A DNA stretch of 64,000 nucleotides, from NCBI RefSeq assembly GCF_024505145.1, contig NZ_JANIAA010000022.1, positions 86,861 through 150,860 of the forward strand, in the 5' to 3' direction. A model generated the notes under the pieces. It searched no databases. It saw only the letters and a program-made list of their open reading frames with translations, and had not been told where the DNA came from. Positions 45,146-53,651 of this stretch are shown piece after piece; the stretch's first letter is position 1, and each line of letters starts with the position of its first letter. The translations under genes were made by a program, and so were the position numbers. This DNA comes from Streptomyces rugosispiralis (GTDB lineage Bacteria > Actinomycetota > Actinomycetes > Streptomycetales > Streptomycetaceae).

Positions 45146-45964
45146 ATGTCCCCAGTCGCACACATACCCAGCCACCGGAAGCCCCGCCGTGCCGCGTCGA
45201 CGCGTGCGCTCCGCGCAGGGGTGACCGGTGGCTTCCTCACCCTCGCGGTGGCCGGTGCCGCCGTGCCCGCCTCCGCCACGGAGAACAACGCCGCTCCCGC
45301 CGAGTCCACCCTGGAGATGCCGACCGTCAGCGCCACGCTGGCGAGCACGGCCGCCCAGACCGCGGACGCCACCCAGCAGGCGGCGTCCGACTACGAGCTC
45401 CAGGCCCAGAAGGACCAGGCGGCCGCCCACGCGAAGATCGCCGCCAAGAAGGCCAAGGCGGAGGCCGACCGCAAGGCGAAGGAAGCCCGGGAGGCGGCCC
45501 GTAAGGCGGCCGCCAAGCGTGCGGCCGAGGCCAAGGCCCAGGCAGCCAAGGCGTCCCGCTCCGCCGAGCGCACCACGCTCTCCACCACCGCCAGTGTCAG
45601 CAACGCCTCCGGCAATGCCGCGACCCTGATCAGCTTCCTGAAGGCGCAGCTGGGCAAGGCGTACGTGCTCGGCTCCAGCGGTCCGTCCTCCTACGACTGC
45701 TCCGGCCTGACCCAGGCCGCCTTCAAGCAGGTCGGCGTGAGCCTGCCGCGGGTCTCGCAGGACCAGTCCACCGCCGGCACCTCGGTCTCGCTGGACTCCC
45801 TGCAGCCGGGCGACCTGCTCTACTGGGGCAGCGCGGGCAGCGCGTACCACGTCGGCGTCTACATCGGCGGTGGCAAGTTCATCGGCGCCCAGAACTCGAG
45901 CACCGGGATCGTCGAGCGCCCGCTGGACTACGACATGCCCACCGGGGCCGTGCGCGTGCTGTAA
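45146..45964 (+). CDS. Secreted NlpC/P60 peptidoglycan endopeptidase
   Basis: 272 residues. Signal peptide to about residue 45 (hydrophobic core FLTLAVAGAAVPASA), then a Lys/Ala-rich coiled coil at about 78-140, a short linker, and the C-terminal NlpC/P60 domain. The catalytic Cys185 is in YDCSGLTQ and His235 in YHVGVYIG. It cleaves stem peptides of peptidoglycan and is likely a RipA-like remodelling enzyme. It is transcribed away from nuoA and stops at a convergent hairpin. Confidence 0.94.
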   Translation: MSPVAHIPSHRKPRRAASTRALRAGVTGGFLTLAVAGAAVPASATENNAAPAESTLEMPTVSATLASTAAQTADATQQAASDYELQAQKDQAAAHAKIAAKKAKAEADRKAKEAREAARKAAAKRAAEAKAQAAKASRSAERTTLSTTASVSNASGNAATLISFLKAQLGKAYVLGSSGPSSYDCSGLTQAAFKQVGVSLPRVSQDQSTAGTSVSLDSLQPGDLLYWGSAGSAYHVGVYIGGGKFIGAQNSSTGIVERPLDYDMPTGAVRVL

Positions 45965-46013
45965 GGCACCCGCCAAGACAGCCGCCGGTCATGTGCCGGC
46001 ATTGGGACCCTGG

Positions 46014-46042
46014 GGCCGCCGTTCCCGCCGTGAACGGCGGCC
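46014..46042. terminator. Bidirectional hairpin between convergent genes
   Basis: GGCCGCCGTTC (46014-46024) pairs perfectly with GAACGGCGGCC (46032-46042) around a 7-base loop. It serves the plus-strand P60 gene and the minus-strand CBS gene. Confidence 0.88.
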
Positions 46043-46058
46043 TCACGTCCTTCCCTCC

Positions 46059-46478
46059 CTACTGCGCGTAGACCTTCTCCACGAACTTGCCGAGGAGGTC
46101 GTCGCTGAGGTGATGGGCCAGATCCGCCTCGGAGATCATTCCGACCAGCCGCTTGTTCTGGTCGATCACCGGAAGCCTGCGGATCTTGTGCTCCTCCATC
46201 TCCCGCAGGACGTCCCTGACATCGGCGTCCGCGGGGATCCAGCGCGGGGTGCCCTTGGTGAGCGCCCCGACGGGCGTCCCCGAGGGGTCGGCGCTCTCCG
46301 CGATGCATCCGACGACGATGTCGCGGTCGGTGACGATGCCGCACAGCCGCTCGTTGGCGTCGCTGACCGGCAGGGCCCCCACGCCCAGCTCTCGCATCAG
46401 CTGGGCGGCACGCAGCACCGTCTCGTTCTCCGGTACCCACTGCGCGCCCGGGTGCATGATGTCCGCTGCCTTTGTCAT
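46059..46478 (-). CDS. Two-CBS-domain protein
   Basis: 139 residues. Two CBS modules: ADIMHPGAQWVPENETVLRAAQLM...GIVTDRDIVVG (about 5-60) and VGALTKGTPRWIPADADV...GMISEADLAHHL (about 72-128). Such stand-alone pairs bind adenine nucleotides and act as energy-sensing adaptors; the target is unknown. The ATG at 46478 has a perfect AGGAGG site 6-7 bases before it. Longer in-frame readings upstream are not supported. Confidence 0.92.
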   Translation of the reverse strand: MTKAADIMHPGAQWVPENETVLRAAQLMRELGVGALPVSDANERLCGIVTDRDIVVGCIAESADPSGTPVGALTKGTPRWIPADADVRDVLREMEEHKIRRLPVIDQNKRLVGMISEADLAHHLSDDLLGKFVEKVYAQ

Positions 46479-46747
46479 GGTGTACCTCCTGCCAGGCCCA
46501 CCGGCGGTGGATCCGGCCCCGTGGGCCCCATCGGTCCGGCGTCGCCGCGGCTGGCGCACACGGCGCCCCCTGCCTTCATTGTCACCACCGCTTCAGGGCG
46601 ACGTCATGTCGAGCCCGGCGGCGGCTGTCGGTGCCCGGTGCCAGACTGAGTAACGAGGCAGTCCCGGACAGAACGAGGCAATCCCCGGCAGAACTCTTCC
46701 GCAGAACTCTCCTGCGCCTTCGCGCCCTACCGTCGAAGGAGCGCCCC

Positions 46748-47530
46748 ATGCTCACCACCGATTACGTCCCCGGCGCCCCCAACTGGCTCGATCTGGGCGC
46801 CCCCGACACCGAAGCGGCCGTGGCCTTCTACGGCTCCCTGCTGGGCTGGCGCTTCGAGTCGGCAGGCCCCGAAGCGGGCGGGTACGGCTTCTTCACCCTG
46901 GACCGTAAGACCGTCGCGGCCGTCGGACCGCTCACCGAGGAGGGTGCGCGCTCCGCCTGGACGCCGTACTTCCACACCCCCGACGCCGAGGCGACCGCCA
47001 AGACCGTCGAGCAGGCGGGCGGCACGGTGCGGCTCGCTCCGTTCGACGTCTTCGAGGAGGGGCGGATGGCCCAGTTCACCGACCCCGGCGGCGCCCGCTT
47101 CGCCGTCTGGCAGCCCGGCAGGACGGCGGGGCTGGACGCGGTCAGCGACCCCGGCACCCTGTGCTGGACCGAGCTGCACTCCCCCGATCCCGCGAAGGAT
47201 CTCGCCTTCTACCGCAAGATCTTCGGCTGGGACACCGAGGAGATGTCCTTCCCCGGCGGGTCGTACACGGTGCTGATGACGTCCGGCGCCGGCCGGGAGG
47301 GCTCCTTCGGCGGCGTCGCCCAGCTCCAGGAGGGCCGTTCGACACCGCCGCAGTGGCTGCCGTACTTCGAGGTGACGGACTGCGACGCGGTGGTGGCCAG
47401 GGGGCAGGACCTGGGCGGTTCGGTGCTGATGCCGGCCATGTCGGCCGAGGGGATCGGCCGGATGGCCTGGCTGACGGACGCGGGCCGGGCGCCGCTCGGC
47501 GTCATCGCGAGCGGCGGGCCCGGCGCGTAG
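46748..47530 (+). CDS. Two-domain VOC (glyoxalase/bleomycin-resistance-like) protein
   Basis: 260 residues built from two vicinal-oxygen-chelate domains: WLDLGAPDTEAAVAFYGSLLGW (about 10-31) and TELHSPDPAKDLAFYRKIFGW (about 140-160). Both have paired beta-alpha-beta-beta-beta units, and the conserved Phe-Thr/Trp-Leu-Thr-Asp ends. The substrate is unknown, though many streptomycete homologues are called hydroxylases. AAGGAG sits 7 bases before the ATG. It converges on the MenJ-like gene. Confidence 0.9.
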   Translation: MLTTDYVPGAPNWLDLGAPDTEAAVAFYGSLLGWRFESAGPEAGGYGFFTLDRKTVAAVGPLTEEGARSAWTPYFHTPDAEATAKTVEQAGGTVRLAPFDVFEEGRMAQFTDPGGARFAVWQPGRTAGLDAVSDPGTLCWTELHSPDPAKDLAFYRKIFGWDTEEMSFPGGSYTVLMTSGAGREGSFGGVAQLQEGRSTPPQWLPYFEVTDCDAVVARGQDLGGSVLMPAMSAEGIGRMAWLTDAGRAPLGVIASGGPGA

Positions 47531-47596
47531 CGCTCCGCTGGGGGCCCGCAATACGTCTGTAGGTGCGCGATGCGTTGTTGGTCAGCCGCGGCTCCG

Positions 47597-47640
47597 TTGT
47601 GGCTGGTCGCGCAGTTCCTCGCGCCCCTTCGGGGCGCCGG
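47597..47640. terminator. Common streptomycete intergenic repeat with hairpin
   Basis: TGGCTGGTCGCGCAGTTCCT leads into GCGCCCC-TTC-GGGGCGC (47621-47637), a 7-bp stem with a 3-base loop. The phrase is widespread between convergent streptomycete genes. It lies between the VOC and MenJ-like genes and suits a two-way terminator. Confidence 0.8.
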
Positions 47641-47674
47641 CCGCCCTGCGGTCGAGCCGGAGCCCCCACAGGCG

Positions 47675-48985
47675 TCAGGCGCGGGGGGTGACCTTGGTGA
47701 GGCCGTTGATGATGCGGTCCATCGCGTCGCCGCCCGTCGGATCCGTCAGATTCGCCAGCAGCTTGAGCGTGAACCGCATCAGCATCGGATGCGTCAGCCC
47801 GCGCTGTGCCGCCAGCTTCATGACCTTGGGGTTGCCGATCAGCTTCACGAACGCCCGGCCCAGCGTGTAGTAGCCGCCGTAGGTGTCCTTGAGGACCTTC
47901 GGGTAGCGCTGGAGGGCCAGTTCGCGCTGGGAGGCGGTGGCGCGGGCATGGGCCTGGACGATCACATCCGCGGCGATCTGCCCGGATTCCATCGCATAGG
48001 CGATGCCCTCCCCGTTGAACGGGTTGACCATGCCGCCCGCGTCCCCGACGAGCAGCAGCCCGCGGGTGTAGTGCGGCTGCCGGTTGAAGGCCATGGGGAG
48101 CGCGGCGCCGCGGATCGGGCCGGTCATGTTCTCCGGGGTGTAGCCCCAGTCCTCCGGCATCGAGGCGCACCACGCCTTGAGGATCTCGCGCCAGTCGAGC
48201 TCCTTGAAGGAGGACGAGGTGTTGAGGACGCCCAGGCCCACATTGCTCGTGCCGTCGCCCATGCCGAAGATCCAGCCGTAGCCGGGCAGCAGCCGGTCCT
48301 CCGCGCCGCGCCGGTCCCACAACTCCAGCCAGGACTCCAGGTAGTCGTCGTCATGGCGGGGCGAGGTGAAGTACGTCCGCACGGCCACGCCCATCGGACG
48401 GTCCTCGCGGCGGTGCAGCCCCATGGCGAGCGAGAGCCGGGTGGAGTTGCCGTCGGCGGCGACCACCAGGGGCGCATGGAAGGTGACGGGCGTCTTCTCC
48501 TCGCCCAGCTTGGCCTCGACCCCGGTGATCCGGCCGGTGCGCCCGTCGATGATCGGGGCGCCCACATTGCAGCGCTCGTACAGCCGGGCCCCGGCCTTAC
48601 CAGCCTGCCGCGCCAGCTGCTCGTCGAAGTCGTCCCGCTTACGGACCAGGCCGTAGTCGGGGTACGCGGCCAGCTCCGGCCAGTCGAGCTGCAGCCGCAC
48701 CCCGCCGGCGATGATCCGCAGACCCCGGTTGCGCAGCCAGCCCGCCTCCTCGGAGATGTCGATGCCCATGGACACGAGCTGCTTGGTGGCGCGCGGGGTC
48801 AGGCCGTCACCGCACACCTTCTCGCGCGGAAAGGCCGTCTTCTCCAGCAGCAGCACGTCCAGCCCCGCCTTGGCGAGGTAGTACGCGGTGGTGGAGCCGG
48901 CCGGCCCGGCGCCGACGACGATCACATCGGCGCTGCGCTCCGAGATCCCGGAGGACGCGCTCTCGGTGGGTGCGGTCTCGCTCAC
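47675..48985 (-). CDS. Geranylgeranyl-reductase-family flavoprotein (MenJ-like menaquinone reductase)
   Basis: 436 residues from the GTG at 48985, which has GGGGAGA upstream; a TTG at 49000 is less likely. FAD Rossmann motif ADVIVVGAGPAGSTTAYYLA (about 19-38). Family markers: CGDGLTPRATKQL, the inner YGWIFGMGDGTSNVGLGVL block and LLLVGDAGGMVNPFNGEGI. In mycobacteria the homologous MenJ saturates one isoprene unit of menaquinone. Being next to menG supports the same role, though reduction of other isoprenoids (e.g. archaeol-like or carotenoid side chains) cannot be excluded. Confidence 0.88.
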   Translation of the reverse strand: MSETAPTESASSGISERSADVIVVGAGPAGSTTAYYLAKAGLDVLLLEKTAFPREKVCGDGLTPRATKQLVSMGIDISEEAGWLRNRGLRIIAGGVRLQLDWPELAAYPDYGLVRKRDDFDEQLARQAGKAGARLYERCNVGAPIIDGRTGRITGVEAKLGEEKTPVTFHAPLVVAADGNSTRLSLAMGLHRREDRPMGVAVRTYFTSPRHDDDYLESWLELWDRRGAEDRLLPGYGWIFGMGDGTSNVGLGVLNTSSSFKELDWREILKAWCASMPEDWGYTPENMTGPIRGAALPMAFNRQPHYTRGLLLVGDAGGMVNPFNGEGIAYAMESGQIAADVIVQAHARATASQRELALQRYPKVLKDTYGGYYTLGRAFVKLIGNPKVMKLAAQRGLTHPMLMRFTLKLLANLTDPTGGDAMDRIINGLTKVTPRA

Positions 48986-49107
48986 GCGGGGTCTCCCCAA
49001 GCCTCGGTAACGGCGTGCCGGTCGCGCCGGGCACTGGACAGTTGCAGTCTATGGGGGGCCACACTCCGGCAGTCGCGAAGGGCCGCCCCCTGGCCCGGGA
49101 GCGCTCA

Positions 49108-49170
49108 TGGCCGCCTTACGGCTCGTACGGCCGCCTTACGGCTTGTGTCCCGGTTACCGGCCGCCTTACG
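49108..49170 (-). repeat. Tandem copies of the menG 3' end
   Basis: GGCCGCCTTACGGCT (plus strand) occurs three times, with the stop-codon complement TTA at 49116, 49136 and 49166. The last belongs to menG; the other two are copies of its final codons and stop, spaced 20 and 30 bases. Confidence 0.88.
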
Positions 49171-49858
49171 GCTTGTACGCCCGGTGGAGGGCCACCACGC
49201 CGCCGGTGAGGTTGCGCCAGGCCGGGCGCTCCCAGCCCGCCGACCGCAGCCGGGCGGCGAGGCCGGGCTGGTCCGGCCAGGCGCGGATGGACTCGGCGAG
49301 GTAGACATACGCGTCCGGGTTGCTGCTGACCGATGTCGCGATCGGCGGCAGCGCACGCATCAGATACTCGGTGTAGACCGTGCGGAACGGCTGCCAGGTG
49401 GGGTGGCTGAACTCGCAGATGACGATCCGTCCGCCGGGCCGGGTCACCCGCAGCATCTCGCCCAGCGCCCCCCGCGTGTCCTGGACGTTCCGCAGCCCGA
49501 AGGAGATCGTGACGGCGTCGAAGACCCCGTCCGCGAAGGGCAGCCGGGTCGCGTCGCCCGCCGTCAGCGGCAGTCCCGGATGGCGTTTCTTGCCCTCGCG
49601 GAGCATCCCGAGCGAGAAGTCGCACGGCACCACGTAGGCGCCCGCCTCCCGGAACGGCAGCGAGGACGTCCCCGTACCGGCGGCCAGGTCGAGCACCCGC
49701 TCACCGGCGCGTGCGTCCACGGCCCGCGCGACGGCCTTGCGCCACAGCCGGGCCTGCCCGAGCGACAGCACATCGTTGGTGAGGTCGTATTTGGCCGCCA
49801 CGTCGTCGAACATGGCGGCGACTTCGTGCGGCTGCTTGTCCAGGGATGCTCGGCTCAC
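49166..49858 (-). CDS. menG: Demethylmenaquinone methyltransferase
   Basis: 230 residues, typical length. It uses S-adenosylmethionine to add the methyl of menaquinone. Motif I is VLDLAAGTGTSSLPF (about 55-69). The UbiE signatures MFDDVAAKYDLTNDVLSLG at the start and NPDAYVYLAESIRAWPDQPGLA near the end are conserved. The GTG at 49858 is the family start. It lies 53 bases downstream of the amidohydrolase-like gene and mqnC, and upstream of the MenJ-like gene, in an apparent menaquinone transcript. Confidence 0.96.
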   Translation of the reverse strand: MSRASLDKQPHEVAAMFDDVAAKYDLTNDVLSLGQARLWRKAVARAVDARAGERVLDLAAGTGTSSLPFREAGAYVVPCDFSLGMLREGKKRHPGLPLTAGDATRLPFADGVFDAVTISFGLRNVQDTRGALGEMLRVTRPGGRIVICEFSHPTWQPFRTVYTEYLMRALPPIATSVSSNPDAYVYLAESIRAWPDQPGLAARLRSAGWERPAWRNLTGGVVALHRAYKP

Positions 49859-49911
49859 GCCCCCATTGTTCACCTCGCGGGCCCCGCGCCACCGCCCGGG
49901 GCCCGGCGTGC

Positions 49912-50361
49912 TCAGCGGCGCCGGTGTACCAGCCGCCCGGCCACCACCGTGGCCAGGCAGGCGCCGTCCGCGTCGAAGACGGCCAGGTCGGCGCGGCCCG
50001 CCGGGGCGAGGGCGGGCGGGCGCGGCCGGTCCAGGACGGCGATGCCGCCCCGGTGGGCGGCCGCGCGCAGCTCGGCGTCGCCGAGGTGGTGGGCGAGGAC
50101 GGCGGTCGCGCCCCGCCGCAGCAGGGCGTGGATCCGCTCCCGCGGGCTGGGCGCGTCCGGCACCGGGCCCTCGTGGACCAGGGCCGGGCCCAGCTCCCCG
50201 GGCCACTCCCGCACCCGGGCCCGCGGATAGGTCTCCCGCAGCTCCACCAGGGGGCCGATGGCCGCGATGCGGTCGCCGTCAACCGCGACGGCGGCGTCGT
50301 GCAGCGGCGCCGCGTCGCCGGGGGCGACCCGGACGACGGGCGCCGCGTGGAGCGTGAGCAT
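49912..50361 (-). CDS. Short imidazolonepropionase-like / amidohydrolase-composite protein coupled to mqnC
   Basis: 149 residues. The N-terminal part resembles the small beta domain of amidohydrolases (AAVAVDGDRIAAIGPLVEL), and the end matches the matching C-terminal strand (GRADLAVFDADGACLATVVAGRLV). The metal-binding barrel between them is absent, so ordinary deaminase activity is unlikely. It contains a helical insert (PSPRERIHALLRRGATAVLAHHL). The ATG overlaps the mqnC stop (TGATG). Its position suggests help with futalosine-derived intermediates, but no function is proven. Confidence 0.75.
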   Translation of the reverse strand: MLTLHAAPVVRVAPGDAAPLHDAAVAVDGDRIAAIGPLVELRETYPRARVREWPGELGPALVHEGPVPDAPSPRERIHALLRRGATAVLAHHLGDAELRAAAHRGGIAVLDRPRPPALAPAGRADLAVFDADGACLATVVAGRLVHRRR

Positions 50362-51560
50362 CAGGACGCCTGGATCACCGTCAGCTCGGGATGGGCCGTG
50401 CCACCCTCGATCGCCGTCGAGGACAGGTGCGAGACGACGTGGTCGTCGACCGGGTCGTTCGCCGGGTCGTCGTGCACCACCAGGTGCTCGTACGTCGTGG
50501 CGCGCTGCGCGGGGACCCGGCCGGCGGCGCGGATGAGGTGGAGCAGCTCCATCCGGTTGGACCGGTGGCGGGCGCCCGCCGAGGAGACCACGTTCTCCTC
50601 CAGCATCACCGAGCCCAGGTCGTCCGCCCCGTAGTGCAGGGCCAACTGGCCGGCCTCCTTGCCGACGGTCAGCCAGGAGCCCTGGATGTGGGCCACGTTG
50701 TCGAGGAAGAGCCGGGCGATGGCGATCATCCGCAGGTACTCGAAGACGGTGGCCTGCGTCTGGCCCTTCAGATGGTTGTTCTCGGGCTGGTAGGTGTACG
50801 GGATGAAGGCGCGGAAGCCGCCCGTCCGGTCCTGTACGTCGCGGATCATGCGGATGTGCTCGATCCGCTCGGCGTTGGTCTCGCCGGTGCCCATCAGCAT
50901 GGTGCTGGTGGACTCCACACCGAGGTTGTGGGCGATCTCCATGATCTCCAGCCAGCGCTCACCGGACTCCTTCAGCGGCGCGATGGCCTTGCGCGGCCGC
51001 TCGGGCAGCAGCTCGGCGCCCGCGCCCGCGAAGGAGTCGAGACCGGCCGCGTGGATGCGGCGGATGGCCTCCTCGGCCGAGACGCCCGAGATCCGCGACA
51101 TGTGCTCGACCTCGGACGCCCCCAGCGAGTGGATCACCAACTGCGGGAACGCCTGCTTGATCGCCGAGAAGTGCTTCTCGTAGTACTCCACCCCGTAGTC
51201 CGGGTGGTGGCCGCCCTGGAACATGATCTGCGTGCCGCCCAGCTCGACGGTCTCCGCGCAGCGCCGCAGGATGTCGTCGAGGTCGCGGGTCCAGCCCTTC
51301 GCGGTGTCCTTCGGCGGGGCGTAGAAGGCGCAGAACTTGCATGCCGTCACGCAGACGTTGGTGTAGTTGATGTTCCGTTCGATGATGTACGTCGCGATGT
51401 GCTCGGTGCCCGCGTAGCGACGGCGCCGGACCGCGTCGGCCGCGGCCCCCAGCGCGTGCAGCGGAGCCGAGCGGTAAAGGTCGAGCGCTTCTTGTGGGGT
51501 GATCCGACCCCCGTCGGCGGCGCGGTCGAGGACTGCCTGCACCTCTGCGTTTGCGGTCAC
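50361..51560 (-). CDS. mqnC: Cyclic dehypoxanthinyl futalosine synthase, radical SAM
   Basis: 399 residues. A radical-SAM cluster motif CxxxCxxC is at Cys70, Cys74 and Cys77 (NVCVTACKFCAF). The family stretches GGTQIMFQGGHHPDYGVEYYE and MLMGTGETNAERIEHI are present. It closes the carbocycle in the futalosine (alternative) menaquinone route. A GTG at 51560 has AAAGG-type sequence about 12 bases before. In S. coelicolor the pathway genes are scattered, and this window shows mqnC and mqnA close together. Confidence 0.96.
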   Translation of the reverse strand: MTANAEVQAVLDRAADGGRITPQEALDLYRSAPLHALGAAADAVRRRRYAGTEHIATYIIERNINYTNVCVTACKFCAFYAPPKDTAKGWTRDLDDILRRCAETVELGGTQIMFQGGHHPDYGVEYYEKHFSAIKQAFPQLVIHSLGASEVEHMSRISGVSAEEAIRRIHAAGLDSFAGAGAELLPERPRKAIAPLKESGERWLEIMEIAHNLGVESTSTMLMGTGETNAERIEHIRMIRDVQDRTGGFRAFIPYTYQPENNHLKGQTQATVFEYLRMIAIARLFLDNVAHIQGSWLTVGKEAGQLALHYGADDLGSVMLEENVVSSAGARHRSNRMELLHLIRAAGRVPAQRATTYEHLVVHDDPANDPVDDHVVSHLSSTAIEGGTAHPELTVIQAS

Positions 51561-51699
51561 CGGGGCGTACCTTTCGGAGGTTTATGGGTGGACCGACCCA
51601 GAGTACGCCAGGGCCTGTACGCCCGTACGAGTACGTGTCAGGCACACCTGTGACCCCGTATCCGCAGCGTCTGTACCCATCGCATCCGTCGCCCCGCGC

Positions 51700-53571
51700 T
51701 CATTTGATCTTGCGGAGGGTGCCCGTCGGATCGCCCGCCTGTTTGTCCTTCGCCTCGTAGCTGATCGTTCCGTCGGAGGTGAGGGTGAACTGCTCGTCCG
51801 TCGAGGCGTCGCTGCACCCCTGCTGGGGCTCGGAGCCCTTGAGGCGCGCGTCGAGGTGGAGTTGTTTCGGGGCGGCCGAGACCAGCTTCCATGTGCTGTC
51901 GCAGCGCAGCACCGACAGCTTGACCCGGCCACTGGCGACGTCCTGCCCGGTGTGGCCCTGCCGGAAGGTGATGGTCAGGGTGCCCACCGGGATGCCCGAG
52001 TCGGAGGTCAGATCGCCCTGCCAGGTGCCGATGAACGCCTTGGGCACATCGCTCTTGCCGGAACCGGTGTCCCCGGTTCCCTGATCCTGTTCCGTGGCGG
52101 ACGGACGGGGATTCCCGGCGTTCTGGTCGGCACTGTCGTCGGAGCCGCCGGGGAGCACCCGGAAGAGCACGGCGGCGGTCGTCGCGGCGGCCAGCGCGCC
52201 CGCGACGGACAGCACCAGCGTGCAGCTCAGCGCCTTGGGGCGGTTCTTACCGCCGACGGCGGCGGAGAGCGAGACGCTGCGGCCGCCGCCCGGCTTCGAC
52301 GACGGTGGGGCGGGGAGCGGGTGGGCGGCGGGCCGGTCTCTCCCGGGCAGCCCGTCGGCGTACGACGGGTCGGGCGGGCCGAAGGCGCCGAGCGTGGGCG
52401 CGGCCGGGGCGGGGCCCAGGGCCGGGGCGGGCGGCGGGGTCGGGCGGTCCTCGGCGGGCGGTGCGGCGGCGGAGGGCTCGGCGGCGGGCGGCTCCGTGAC
52501 GGAGGGCCGGGCATCGAACGGCCGGGAGTCGGAGAGCCGGGCATCGGAGGGCCGGGAGTCGGAGGGCCGGGCATCGGACGGCCGGGAGTCGGAGGGCCGG
52601 GCATCGAACGGCCGGGAGTCGGAGGGCCGGGCATCGGTCGGCTCGGGCGCGGACGGCGGGGCGATGGCCTCCGCCTCCAGGTCGAGCAGCTCCACCACCT
52701 GCCGGCTCACCCGCTCGACCAGCGCCCCCGGCAGCCAGCCCGGCCGCGCCAGCCCCGAGGCGCCGTCCTCCGGGGCGAGGCGCCGCACGATCCGCTCGGG
52801 GGTGGGGCGGTCGGCCGGATCCTTGGCGAGGCACGCGGCGACCAGATCGCGCAGCTCTCCGGTCAGCTCGCGGCCGAACCGGGGTTCGTCGTGCACCACC
52901 TTGTACAGCAGCGCGGCGGAGGTGTCGCCCGGAAACGGCGGCTCACCGGTCGCCGCGTACGCCAGCACCGCGCCGAGCGAGAAGACATCGGCCGCGCCCT
53001 CGACGTTCTCGCCCAGGATCTGCTCGGGCGCCATATAGCCGGGCGAGCCTATGGATGCGCCGGTCGAGGTCAGCGACACCGTGCCCTCGGTGGCGCGGGC
53101 GATGCCGAAGTCGATCAGCCGCGGACCGTCGAGCGCGAGCAGCACATTGGACGGCTTGACGTCGCGGTGGACCAGGCCGAGGGCATGCACCGCGGCCAGC
53201 GCCTCGGCGAGCCCCGCGCCCAGCGCCCGCACCGACGACTCGGGCAGCGGCCCCTCGTCGGACACGGCCTGGTTGAGCGGCGGGCCCGCCACATAGCCGG
53301 TGGCCACCCACGGAATACGTGCTTCCGGGTCGGCGTCCAGGACCGGCGCGGTGAAGGCGCCGCCGACCCGGCGCGCGGCGTCGACCTCGCGCCGGAAACG
53401 GGCGCGGAACTCCTCGTCCAGCGCGAAATGGGCGTGCACGACCTTCACCGCGACCGTGCGCCCGCCCGCGCTGCGGCCCACAAAGACCCGGCCCATACCG
53501 CCCGAACCGAGCCGACCGAGCAGCCGATAGGCGCCGATGACCTGCGGATCGTCCGCTCCCAGCGGATCCAT
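51700..53571 (-). CDS. Membrane Ser/Thr protein kinase with repeat linker and extracellular domain
   Basis: 623 residues. Kinase domain 10-270: glycine loop LGSGGMGRV (21-29), Lys43, catalytic HRDVKPSN with Asp137, DFG with Asp154 and PEQ of the activation end. A juxtamembrane repeat of DARPSDSRP (about 310-360) leads into a Pro/Ala-rich linker. One transmembrane helix lies at about 455-478 (LSCTLVLSVAGALAAATTAA), followed by a 140-residue outside domain starting at AFIGTWQGDLTSDSGIPVGT with two cysteines. The outside domain is not recognised. It lies between mqnA and mqnC in the same direction. Confidence 0.92.
   Translation of the reverse strand: MDPLGADDPQVIGAYRLLGRLGSGGMGRVFVGRSAGGRTVAVKVVHAHFALDEEFRARFRREVDAARRVGGAFTAPVLDADPEARIPWVATGYVAGPPLNQAVSDEGPLPESSVRALGAGLAEALAAVHALGLVHRDVKPSNVLLALDGPRLIDFGIARATEGTVSLTSTGASIGSPGYMAPEQILGENVEGAADVFSLGAVLAYAATGEPPFPGDTSAALLYKVVHDEPRFGRELTGELRDLVAACLAKDPADRPTPERIVRRLAPEDGASGLARPGWLPGALVERVSRQVVELLDLEAEAIAPPSAPEPTDARPSDSRPFDARPSDSRPSDARPSDSRPSDARLSDSRPFDARPSVTEPPAAEPSAAAPPAEDRPTPPPAPALGPAPAAPTLGAFGPPDPSYADGLPGRDRPAAHPLPAPPSSKPGGGRSVSLSAAVGGKNRPKALSCTLVLSVAGALAAATTAAVLFRVLPGGSDDSADQNAGNPRPSATEQDQGTGDTGSGKSDVPKAFIGTWQGDLTSDSGIPVGTLTITFRQGHTGQDVASGRVKLSVLRCDSTWKLVSAAPKQLHLDARLKGSEPQQGCSDASTDEQFTLTSDGTISYEAKDKQAGDPTGTLRKIK
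52501..52640 (-). repeat. 15/30-bp repeat encoding the DARPSDSRP linker
   Basis: The plus strand shows GGAGGGCCGGGCATCG and the variant ...GAACGG alternating with GGGAGTCGGAGA/GG. About nine 15-bp units are present, with the frame kept in the kinase gene. Confidence 0.88.
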
Positions 53572-53651
53572 CGCGTTGCCTCCCCCTCCGTGCGCCGATC
53601 CAGCTTAGGGGGTGTTCCGGCCATCCACCGCAGGTCGTGCGGTCGGGAAGG

